A DNA stretch of 64,000 nt from Treponema sp. (GTDB lineage Bacteria > Spirochaetota > Spirochaetia > Treponematales > Treponemataceae). The stretch covers positions 62,001-126,000 of the forward strand of contig JAKSTL010000001.1 of NCBI GenBank assembly GCA_024402595.1. Reading direction: 5' to 3'. Each line of letters opens with the position of its first letter. The first letter of the stretch is position 1. Shown here in pieces: positions 25,792 to 36,000 of this stretch. Under the pieces are notes generated by a model, which was given only the letters and a program-made list of their open reading frames with translations, was not told where the DNA came from and ran no database searches. Both the position numbers and the translations under genes were made by a program.

Positions 25792-25862
25792 ACACGTCTT
25801 CAGAGTTGGGACTGAAGGACTAAGGCACAGTTGTGTCTTTATTCCACTTTTAGGAGACGTGT
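25792..25862 (+). promoter_or_regulatory. Potential three-way-junction leader masking the Rpn ribosome binding site
   Basis: ACACGTCT (25792-25799) is perfectly complementary to AGACGTGT (25855-25862), which ends at the base before the ATG. Between these arms lie two hairpins. One is CTTCAG/CTGAAG with an 8-nt loop (25798-25817), sharing 2 nt with the outer stem. The other is AAGGCAC/GTGTCTT with loop AGTT and one G-U pair (25822-25839). The Shine-Dalgarno AGGAG (25852-25856) runs into the 3' arm of the outer stem, so folding would hide it. A regulatory role is inferred. Confidence 0.5.
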
Positions 25863-26867
25863 ATGGCTATTTCTTACAGACCATCCCGTACTGCACTTTT
25901 AAATCCTTGTGCAGATCCTACTTTCAAAATTATTTTTACAGACGATTCTGATGAATCCCGTGGTGCGCTTACCTGCTTTCTGTCTGACATTCTGGACAAA
26001 GAGGTTACTGATGTGGTTCTCCAGCCCAACGAACTTTCTGGAGAAGCTCTGGATGACAAACAATCCGAATTCGACATTAACTGCAAAATCGACGGTAAGG
26101 TGGTTAATATCGAAATGCAGGGCAGAAATGAAGATACCTGCTATGGCAAACGCGCGGAATATCATGCTGCCCATTTATTAAATCATTACACCCCTCGCGG
26201 TAAAGGCTGGCAGGACATTCCTCAGGTCTTCCAGATTTCTGTCCTCAATTTCATTTTTGACAGGGACGAAGAAAACTGCATCAACTGGTACAACATGAAG
26301 GACGCCTGCGGTCATACGCTGGAAAACATCCTGAATGTCATTTTCATTGAGCTGCCTAAAATAAAACATCTTCCGGACGATATTTCAAAATTGACGAAAA
26401 CTCAGATGTGGGGTAAATTCTTCTTGTATGCCTCTTATAAAGACAAACAGGATTTCATAAAAGAGCTTTGCAAGCATAACAGGGGGATTAATATGGCTGT
26501 AACAGTACTTGAACATGTCAGTCAGGACGAAATGAACTGGTATCATGAATCCAGATACTGGATGCATGTTTCGGACATGAAAACCGCCGAACAGCATGCC
26601 ACCGAAACTGGCATGGCAAAAGGCCTTGCTCAGGGCTTGGAAAAGGGGTTAAAAGAAGGTCTTGCCCAGGGCATTGAACAGGGAATGCAGCAAGGCATTC
26701 AACAAGGTATTCAACAAGGCATTCAGCAGGGAATTGAATTGGGGAAACTTAAGGCCCTTAAGGAACTTGTTCAAAAGAAACTCTCTAAAAACAAAACTCC
26801 GGAACAGATTGCCCAAGAAACAGAAGAATCTCTCGAAACTATCCAGAGTATTATAAACACTCTATAA
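25863..26867 (+). CDS. Rpn-family recombination-promoting nuclease / putative transposase
   Basis: A 334-residue protein of the PD-(D/E)XK Rpn group (TIGR01784/PF12784 type), common in treponemes. The N-terminus has the family signature NPCADPTFKIIF. The nuclease core carries D71, E84 and Q86 in FDINCKIDGKVVNIEMQ. From about residue 255 the protein becomes a repetitive helix built on QGI/QG units (LAQGLEKGLKEGLAQGIEQG...), then a Lys/Glu-rich helical tail, as expected for the variable C-terminal oligomerisation part of this family. Family members have been linked to RecA-independent recombination and phage defence. The reading frame is intact. A Shine-Dalgarno AGGAG lies 6 nt before the ATG inside a possible hairpin. 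Base composition is somewhat more GC-rich than the neighbours and near-identical 22-bp repeats flank it, so mobility is plausible. Confidence 0.88.
   Translation: MAISYRPSRTALLNPCADPTFKIIFTDDSDESRGALTCFLSDILDKEVTDVVLQPNELSGEALDDKQSEFDINCKIDGKVVNIEMQGRNEDTCYGKRAEYHAAHLLNHYTPRGKGWQDIPQVFQISVLNFIFDRDEENCINWYNMKDACGHTLENILNVIFIELPKIKHLPDDISKLTKTQMWGKFFLYASYKDKQDFIKELCKHNRGINMAVTVLEHVSQDEMNWYHESRYWMHVSDMKTAEQHATETGMAKGLAQGLEKGLKEGLAQGIEQGMQQGIQQGIQQGIQQGIELGKLKALKELVQKKLSKNKTPEQIAQETEESLETIQSIINTL
26493..26867 (+). CDS. Possible internal product of the Rpn gene (C-terminal domain only)
   Basis: Codon 211 of the Rpn gene is an ATG preceded by AGGGGGA (26481-26487) with 5-nt spacing, a better ribosome binding site than many true genes in this window have. 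Two codons, AGG and GGG, that look unusual for this AT-rich sequence create it. The in-frame product would be 124 residues, lacking the nuclease core and retaining the repeat helix. Intragenic antitoxins of this design are known for some Rpn proteins. Whether this one is made is an inference. Confidence 0.4.
   Translation: MAVTVLEHVSQDEMNWYHESRYWMHVSDMKTAEQHATETGMAKGLAQGLEKGLKEGLAQGIEQGMQQGIQQGIQQGIQQGIELGKLKALKELVQKKLSKNKTPEQIAQETEESLETIQSIINTL
26671..26738 (+). repeat. 12-bp tandem repeat in the Rpn gene
   Basis: Imperfect 12-nt units (of the form GGCATTCAACAA) encode successive QQGI steps. Because the unit is a multiple of three, copy changes would alter the length of the helix without shifting the frame. 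Confidence 0.8.
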
Positions 26868-26874
26868 ATCTGTT

Positions 26875-26896
26875 CTTCGCTACCACTCATTCCAAG
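26875..26896 (+). repeat. 22-bp direct repeat, right of the Rpn gene
   Basis: Second copy of the repeat at 25541-25562 (21/22 identical). It begins 7 bp after the Rpn stop codon. Confidence 0.7.
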
Positions 26897-26913
26897 TGGT
26901 TGTTCTAAAAGTT

Positions 26914-26956
26914 AAAAAAAAGTGGTGGTTGAGCTCGTCGAAACCACCACTTTTTT
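26914..26956. terminator. Bidirectional terminator between Rpn and giant 2
   Basis: A 15-bp perfect stem, AAAAAAGTGGTGGTT with AACCACCACTTTTTT, and an 11-nt loop. A T-run follows on either strand. It lies between convergent genes (Rpn stop 26867, giant stop 27055). The loop and inner stem contain the TGAGCTCGTCGAA-type phrase found in intergenic hairpins of many bacteria. Confidence 0.85.
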
Positions 26957-27054
26957 ATGCAGTTAGCCATTTCGCCAAACTCAACTACCACTCAAAACTT
27001 AGTTCTTAACCATCCAGTTAAAACTAAACCTGCTCCACTCGATAGCCAAACGCC

Positions 27055-30000
27055 CTATTGTTCATCACGGAGGAAATCAACTGCAAACTCAGTTGAGTTT
27101 ATACCTACGGCAATTGGAGCAATTGTTGTATTACCAGAATCAATTTGTCTACCCTTTAATACAAGGCTTAACTTCTGATCAGAAGCCTCAAAATTTGAAG
27201 GGTCTGTTATCGCTTCAAACGAATTTGAATTATCTAAATAAGCAACTTTTACTGCAAATTTTGTTCCTAATTTAGATGTACTCATATATGTAATTACAGG
27301 TTTTGCAGCTAATCCTGTATTTTCAGAATCTTCAAGTTTTATATCTGTCCAACGACCAACTGAATCTGTAGCATCAACTTTCATCCAATCTACTATTTTA
27401 GTTCCATCAGCTTTGAAACATCCATAATATAAAACACCATTTGTTACGTCTTGTGCAGTTATATGTAAATTTTCAGAAGAATCCATTTCCATACTTACAT
27501 ATCTACCAAAATCAATATTTGAACTTGGATTTTCTAAAGATGTTATATCCCATGTAAAGTTCGTTGCAGATGGATCAGAACCATTAGCTTTAGCAATAGC
27601 CAATGAACCATTATCTCCATTTGATTTATAGTAATAAATAACTATTGGTACTGCTGTATTTGTAACTTTTATATCACAATATTGGCCAGATTCTGTTCCT
27701 TCATTTAGAGTATCTTTACCTGCAATAACATATTTACCAGAAGAACTTGTGCCCGTATGATATTTGGTTTCTACACTACCGTTCTGATCAAAATTATTTT
27801 TATACAATGTTTTTGCATATTTTAAACATTTTGTATATGCATCATAATAAACTACATATACATGGTATTTTGAACTTGTATATGAACCTGCAATTCTAAC
27901 ATTTTGGAATTGATTCCTGTACCTATCTGTTGAAATTGGTTCAATAAAGATTGAATCTGTTGGTTTTTCGCCATCTCTTCGGATAGACAGACCTCTACCA
28001 AATGTTGAAGCACCTTCCCAACCATCATCAAGGAAAGTTATAAAAGGAATGTCATTTATTACACAAGTATCAACTTGTGAAGGTGGAGATTTAAATGCTC
28101 CATCAGACTGATCTGGTGTACTTGTATGTGTTCTACTACCTCCTAAGACAGCATCCCACATCATATTATCTTCACCACCCCAATAACCATATAAAGTACC
28201 ATCATCAAATGGACCTTTTTTATTTGTAGCTTCATATTTGTATGCTTTATTTGAAAGACGCTCTATAGTACCCATGATTGGGTTTCTACTATTTGTAAAT
28301 GTCGTTCCACTATTCCAAACACTCAAATACCTATCATCAGTCCAGAAGTTTTTACCGGCGGCGTTGGCTATTGATTTACCAGCGTCAGGGGTGTTTGCAA
28401 CATAACCGTTTTCAATGTTGTAACCGATTGTATCAACATTGTCGTTGTTTGGTGTTGTTACAGCGCTATCTCCGGTTCCCCATTGTGCGTAAATGTAGCC
28501 AGAATATTCTGGTGCAGTAACAGTAATGCTTGAAGAGTCAGAAGCTGTTACAGTAATTGGAATTGGGCTTGAAGCTCCAGCACTTGTTTTTCTGAATACA
28601 CTAGGGCTTGTGGCAAAGTTGAAACCTGTAATCTTAATAGTCTGGCCAGCTCTTACTGGGTAGCGTCCCAAACGAGAGCGGTTTGCACCTTCAACACCAC
28701 TGATGTATGGAACAACATCCATCTGATAGTATGGAACATTGTATTTATTAACATCATAAGAATTAAGCCAGTTACCTTCCAAATCTTTTTCAAGCATTGC
28801 ACCCGCTGTCATTTCTATAGAAGAACTGTGAACGGGTTTTGCCTGGTCTTCAGCAATAATTCTTACTACTTTATCGTTACCCATTGCACCTTCAATTCCA
28901 GAAGTATCAATGTCTAACTGCCATGCTATAACATTACCATTCTGATCCGCTGTATCACTTAAGATGCTAAAGTTCCATACATTTCCAGCAACACTACCAC
29001 TAGCAGTTTGCCATGCTCCATCATCATCTTTGTAAGCAACGCAGTAGTAAGTTTTGCCATCTACAGTCTTTGCATTCTCACCAAATGCAGCTTCGGTCGG
29101 TGTAAAGCCATCAAAGCTTGCCCAAATCTTACCTAATGTATGTTCATCTACCGCTTTACCACGAATAGAAATCTTTCCAGAAACTTTAGGATCAACCAAG
29201 GCATCTCCATTGTAGTACAAGCCATCATCCTCAGCACCAGTTTTTCTAGCAGAACCAGTTATATAAGCTGGCAAATCAATATGACCATTCAAATAATTAT
29301 TCTGATAAATACTGCTATCATCTGCACTATTCCAGAAGAATGGATCAATTGTAACAGATGGCGCAAAATTATCATTCTGAATAACTGCAAAGTCGTTAAT
29401 CTTCAAGTAACAGAAACCACTGTTTATTCCCTGTTCTGAATCTTCTGTGTCATCCCAGAATGTGAATGACATTGAACGTTTTGTCAAATCTGTAATAACA
29501 CCAGTACTATCAGCTCCAATATCATCTTTTGGAATAATATATCCATATTTGCCGGTTGTTCCCGAACCTGAATAATCACTTGCTGTAAAGAAGCTTTCTG
29601 CGGCAGTGATTCCTGTTGTTCCACCAATAGTTATTTTTTTGTCATACCACTTACTATCATTATCAGCCTTCTTTACACACTTAACGCTTTCTGATGAAGC
29701 ATCATTATTGTAAGCAAGTTTAATACCCTGGTTATTAGCATTATTTCCACCAACAAACTCAGAAACCACACTTAATCCATTTAGAACTCTAAAGCGTTTT
29801 CCACCAAAGTCCGCTGTATTCATAATATAAGAATGCTGCTCTCCACCTGCTTTTTCAAGAATGTCGTAAGAAGTAAACTCAGATGCTTCATATTTACTGT
29901 CGCCATTCAAGTCTGTACCAAGCCAAAGCTTTGTAATACGAGGAGCATTATTCTGAACGCTTCCGTCATATCTTGCAGCAGAACAGTTACCTGCTTTATC

Positions 30001-33000
30001 AAATACAAATACAACCATTGCTCCAGGACCATCTGGAATAAAGTTGGAACGAACAGAAGCATCATAAGTCCAAGTTGACTGACTCTTAATTACACTTTCT
30101 GGCATTCCATCACCATCATCAGTTACATCATCATAAGCAGAACTTGTACTTGTAGAATCAAATCCATTCTTTTCTGTACCTGTGTTATTGATTACACGAA
30201 CATAAGGGAAGAATGCATCTACATTTCCTGCACCAGTTGCCAAAGTATCTTCACTTAATACAACCGTTGTAACAAATCCACTGGCATTCTTTGCAACAGA
30301 AGCAACATCAAGCCATGCACCATTGATATAAACAACACCACCAGCAAATATATTCTTTTCTTTTGTATTTCCTGTAAGTGTAAGTGTCTTCAAATCAGCA
30401 GCTACAGTTACAGTGCCTTCATAACCATACATTGTCTGGCCGCCAAATTTCATTGTACCTGCGTCTTTTACAAAAATTATTCCATTGTATGTAATTTTAG
30501 CAGCGTCTGTTGTAGGAGCAACCAAAGGATCGTATACACGATTTGGATTAACACCATGTTCTGGTCTGTTATAATAGAACAAAGTTCGTGCAAATCCAGA
30601 ACCATAATCTGTTACTTTACCGCCCAATGTAAATACGCCGTTACTGTTTACAACCTGACCAGTTGCATTTTCATCAGTTGCAACATCTACAACTCTATCA
30701 CCATTAAAGCTTACATAATCCATTACTGGAGCAGTATCATCAAAGTTTACATTATAGTTACAATATGCAGTAGTTTCTGTTTCACTATTCTTGTAAGCCA
30801 CAACTTTAATAGCGAGAGTATCTGTAGTTCCAAGCTTATTCAAAGGAATCTTTGCAGTTACTCTTGAATAATATGTGTTAGTTCCAGAAGTAAAGCTTGT
30901 AGCATCATCTGTTGCTCTAATTGTTGCCGCTGCAGGTGTTGTTGCACTGTTCAAGCCTTCAATATCTGCCGCTGTGTAATATTCAACCTTCTGAATACCA
31001 CTCTTATCGGAAATCTCAATCTGAAGTTCGTTGTAATTTTCTGTTGTCTTTAAGAACATATCTGCTGCATAAGCTTTTTCCGAAGTCTGTTCTGTTCTTT
31101 CCGCATCACTATATCCAACAATTGTTCCTGTTGTTGGAACCTGTGGAATATTTGTATCAATTACAAAGCTTCTTACTTCCGACCAGTTACCAAGCTTACA
31201 ATTGTTATCCATTGCTACTACTCGGTAGTTAAGAGTAAACTTGTTAGTTCCATCACCCTGACTAGCACTTTCGCATTGCAATTCCTTAAACTTATTAACC
31301 GACAAGTTCCAGCTGGCTTTTCCATTTGCTTTAATTCCCCAGAAATCATCATGACTTTCTACACCGGCTACTGTTTTCACACTTGCAGTGAAGTCTGGAG
31401 TTGGTTTTGAGAATGTTGAACTTTCATTATAAATTGTGTAAATAGATGTTGTTCCATCTGTTGGATCAAGCATTGCTTTTAACAAACTAATATCTGCCGA
31501 ATCAAATAAACCATCCTTGTTTACATCAATCTGAACATAAACGCTATCAATAGAAACATTATCTGTTGCAGAACCAATAATCTGAACTGTTCCATTAAGA
31601 TTTGCATTTGCTCCTGGTGATGTTACTTCTACAGTTGGTCGGTCACCATAAGGATTATACTTAAGTTCATAAGTTGATAATGTACTTTCGTTACCAAGTT
31701 CATCTTTTGCGTAGAAGTAAACTGGGATTGCGTAAATATCTGTTGTTGTATTATGAACGATTTTTGTTTTGTAATCTTTCAAAGCAGTTGGATCACCTGG
31801 CAATCCGTTTACATTCAAAGTCCAGCTTGTTGTTAGTTTATCAGTATTGTTATCTGCTAATTTTACTTTTGTTGCACCGGTATCAAAGTTTTTATCATCC
31901 AAAACCAGATATTTAAACTCTGCAATTTCTGAAGAATCCGAAGTTGTACCAATAATATTTACAACACCAATTTCTGCATCATTTGCGTCTGCCAAATCTT
32001 CTGTAGTGTAAGCTACATCTCCGCTCTTAGCAGGACTAATAATTCCAATAACAGGACCATCATTATCTACAGTAAATGAAACTGGTGGAGTTGTTGTAGA
32101 AATACCACTCTTATCTGTAATTGTGAATACTACAGATTTTCCACCAGATGCCGCAGGAGTTTTTGTAGCTTCAATTCCATCCACATCCGCCAGATTTATC
32201 TTCAAGATATAATTTGTATATTCATTTCCGTCTACTGTTGTAGTTCCAGAGGCTTCCATTGTAAGAACATCAGTTGCAGTTCCATCACCAGCATCTTCTT
32301 TTACACCATCAATTTTTGCAGTTACAGAATCAATTCCGTTGGCATCGTAAACCGCAATCTTAATAAGAATATTCTGTTTTGTTTTTCCACCAACCTTATC
32401 AGTAAGTTCCTTAATTTTTGTAGTTGCTTTGTCAGCAGACAAGGCATCTTCTGCGTCAATTCCTTTATAATCAATGTAAGAATCTGTATATGATGGTGGA
32501 TTACTGTCAAATGTATAACTTACTTTTTCATTGTTTGTTACAGCAGTTGAATATCCATCACTAGTCTTATAACTGATTTTTGGCATATAAAGTTCATCAG
32601 CTCTACCTTCAGTTTCGTTATTGGTAATAAATACACCATCCTTTGCATCTTTGATGTAGAAATACATTTTCTTAACACCGTCAGAAGTATCGCTTGGTGA
32701 ATAACTGAAGGTTCCTGAACTTAAAGTAACTTTTGCCACACTAGCCCATTCTGCTTCAGTTGTAATTGGTGTTGGAGAAATCTTCAATTCTTTAATTACG
32801 CCATCGTCATCTTCAATAGAACCACTAACTGTTGCATCATATTTTAACAATGTACCAGTTTTTCCAGTCAAACTTGAAAGCTTGATGATTGGTCGGTCAG
32901 AATCCAAATCTATTAAGTATGATGTATAATCTGTTGCTTTTATATCTGCTACATCAACACTAGAGTTTCCGGCTTTATCCACTGCTACAGGCAACAAGAA

Positions 33001-36000
33001 GAAATGTCCATTTGTTACGCCAGCACTTTCCAAAACGCCGTTTGTGTAATAATTAGAAATCTTCCAACCATAAATATCCGAAACATTAGCACCATAATCG
33101 TGAGTTTCATCATCAGTTCCAGGATTTGTTGTAATTTCTTTAAGTAATTTCCATCCATCTGCAGTGCTAATACTTGCATGAACTGTTGGTGTAACATCCT
33201 TATTCTCAGCAAAGAAATAATACAAGCTTAAAGAAACTGGAGTATTTTCTTCTTCAACGCTACCACTTAATGTTACATAACCATTCAAAGTTGAATCTTT
33301 AGCTGGTGAAGAAATATCTGTTCGTGGAGCACTTGTATCAACCTGAAGTTCAAAGCCCTTTGTATCATTTTTGTTTCCAGCCGAATCATAAGCGGTGATT
33401 GTTACTGAATAAGAAGTTCCTACCAGTTTTTCAAATGCGGCATCACCTATTGTTGCTTCCCAAGTTCCGTTCAAAGCGTCTGAAGAAGCATCTATATATT
33501 GAGTAATTGCATCATCTCCATCAAAGGCCGAACAGCTCACTGTAATTTTTGTTACGCCAGAAGCATTATCATTATAATTACCTTTTAATGTGATTGCATT
33601 TGTCTTGTTTGTAAGAATTAAACTTCCCAAAGTTTCATTTGCAAGAACAGAACCGTTTTCGCCTACATCATATTTTAATTCTGTAAGTTCTGGTTTCTGT
33701 TCATCAATTTTGATTGTATATTCATTTGTATCAGATTCATTTCCAGCCTTATCTACCGCCACAAACTTAATCTTATTGTGAGAAGAACCGGAACTTTCCG
33801 CAAATCCAGAAATTGTTGTTTTGAAAGTTTCTATTGTACCTGTGTCACTTGGAACAATTACACCTGTAGCTTCTGTTGAATAACTTTCGCCAGGTTTTTG
33901 AATCCAGTAACTCAAACTGCTAATTCCAGAAAGTTCTTCAACATATTGTCCGCTAATTTCAAAGGCTTCTGCTGTAAACCAATGATTATCTACACTGTCT
34001 TCACCTTCTGCGGCTACTACCTTAACATTACCAATCTTGGTGTTTGCTGTATCAAGTCGTGGTCTTGTTCTATCAATTGTTGTTTTATAAACTTCAGATA
34101 CTTTGTTACCAACCTGATCTTCTGCAATCACTTCGATTGTGTATTCGCCTTCTGTTGCTGAAGACAATGTATATTTCCAAGTTTGAGCGGCAGTTTTCTT
34201 AGTTCCTGTTACAGGAGCAGTTGTAAAGTCGGTTTCTGTTCCATTCACTTTAAGAGTTACTGCTTTAAGATAAGTTTCAGCAAGAGTTCCTTCAATTACC
34301 ACATTTCTGTTGTAAAAATTATTAAGTGTTGAAGCAGCTTCATCATTAACTTTTGTAATTGCAATTACTGGAGAAAGCTTATCTGCGGCAATATGCACAG
34401 GAGAAGCCAAAACTGTTGTATTTCCAGCCAAATCTGCAACTTTTACAAAGATTGAATATTCACCTTCTTCGCTAATTGTCTGGCCGTCAATCTTAAGGTT
34501 CCAATTATCTGCTGTTCCCAATGCCGATGTATAATCTTGAACAATATTTTCGTTAGAAGCTGGCCAAGTTGTTACATGACCTTTTGCAATTCCATACATT
34601 ACAGAACTTAGTCCGCTCTGAATTGCAGTTGAACCAGTTTCTGCGGCTGTTCCATTTATAATTATATTTTTGTTCAAGTCGTAATAGTAAACACCACTAA
34701 CTGCACTTAAAGCTTTTTCGTTTGTCTTAACTGCATTTTCGGTTGCCAAAGCAATTGTTGGTTTGTCCAAATCAAATACATAAGTAATATCTGCCTGTTC
34801 TGATTTATTAAACTTGTCTTTTACCACAAAAGTATTTGTTGTTTTTACCGAAGCTTCTGGTTTTGCAATTGTATAAATAATTGTCTGTTCGTCTGTACTT
34901 GTTGTATCCAAACTTGAATCAGTAGTTCCATCTGTTGCAGTCAAATTAGAAAGAAGATAATCATCGTCTACCTTTGCAGTAATTGTAAAGGCTTCATTGG
35001 TGTAATAAACATTTTCTTTTAGCTTGCTTGTAGAAACAGAAGTTGAAAGTTTTACCGTAGGATTTTTATCATCAACACCAATGTTTATTTTAAGAGTTTC
35101 TGTCTTTTGTTCTGCTACCAAAGTTGAACGATTATCTGGATTTGTATCTTCTGCATAAACCTGAACTGTATATTCGCCAGCCTTTGTAATTCCAAGTTCA
35201 CTTAAGGACAAAGCTTTTGTTACTGATGTTGAGTTTATGTTTTCAAAAGTCTGAACCTCTCCATCATTTACCAGAACTTTAATTGAGCCAACTCCATCAT
35301 CATCTTTTACCGTAAACTCAATAGAATCTGTTGTTTTGAACAAATTATTGTTTACCGCTACAGGATTTTCATTTGAATTAAACAATGGTGAAGTTAAAGC
35401 TATAGTTGGAGTATCTGTGCTCTGTTTTACATTCAAAGTTACTACTGCATTGTTTGTATTTCCAACCTTATCAGTTACCACAATCTTAAGCTTGGTTTCT
35501 GCATTATCAGTTAAATCTCTTGTATCCTGATTAAATCCATAGCTTACAAAAGCGGAATCTGTATAAGTATTTTGTTTTAAGAGAACATCATCGCTGTCAT
35601 CAACAACTTTGTACAATGTAATTTCTTTAATTCCAGTTGTATCGCTGGCAGTTCCAGAAATGCTGATAATTCCATTTACATAAACTGTAGAAACATCATC
35701 AACCTTTTCTGTTACTGTTGGTGAATAACTTGGCACTGGCAATGTAGGATTTGTAACATCAATTTTCATAGAAATTGTGTAATCTTTAGAATTGCCCGCT
35801 TTATCTGTAGCAGTTACTACTGGAGAAAGACTTACATCTTCTGGTGAATCGCCGCCCGCAAGAGCTTTAAGTTCATCTTTAGTTAAGCTTACTGTCCATT
35901 TTTTAGTTGTCTTATCTAAAGTGGCAACAACAGTTTTTGCTTCTGTAAACTGAACTTTTACGCTATCTACACCAGAAAGTGCATCATCAAAGCTTCCACT

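Larger units (their letters stand above)
25450..25862. other. 413-bp intergenic region upstream of the Rpn nuclease gene
   Basis: No coding frame is apparent. The left half is GC-richer than its surroundings and contains hairpin-forming sequence (25503-25586). The middle (25640-25770) is plain AT-rich sequence. The right end is the potentially structured leader of the Rpn gene (25792-25862). Confidence 0.7.

Noticed and set aside
26671-26738. Short regular repeats in the Rpn gene considered as a CRISPR-like array
   Set aside because: The units are contiguous 12-mers that encode a QQGI helix in frame, with no spacers.
25863-26867. Calling the Rpn gene a classical insertion sequence
   Set aside because: There are no terminal inverted repeats at the ends and no target-site duplication can be shown. 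The complementary arms at 25792 and 25855 are both upstream of the gene and fit an RNA stem better.
31470-31535. Dockerin-like segment taken as evidence for a cellulosome
   Set aside because: Only one half-motif is present, in the middle of a protein, with no cohesin or second dockerin repeat. It is better described as a calcium-loop-like element.
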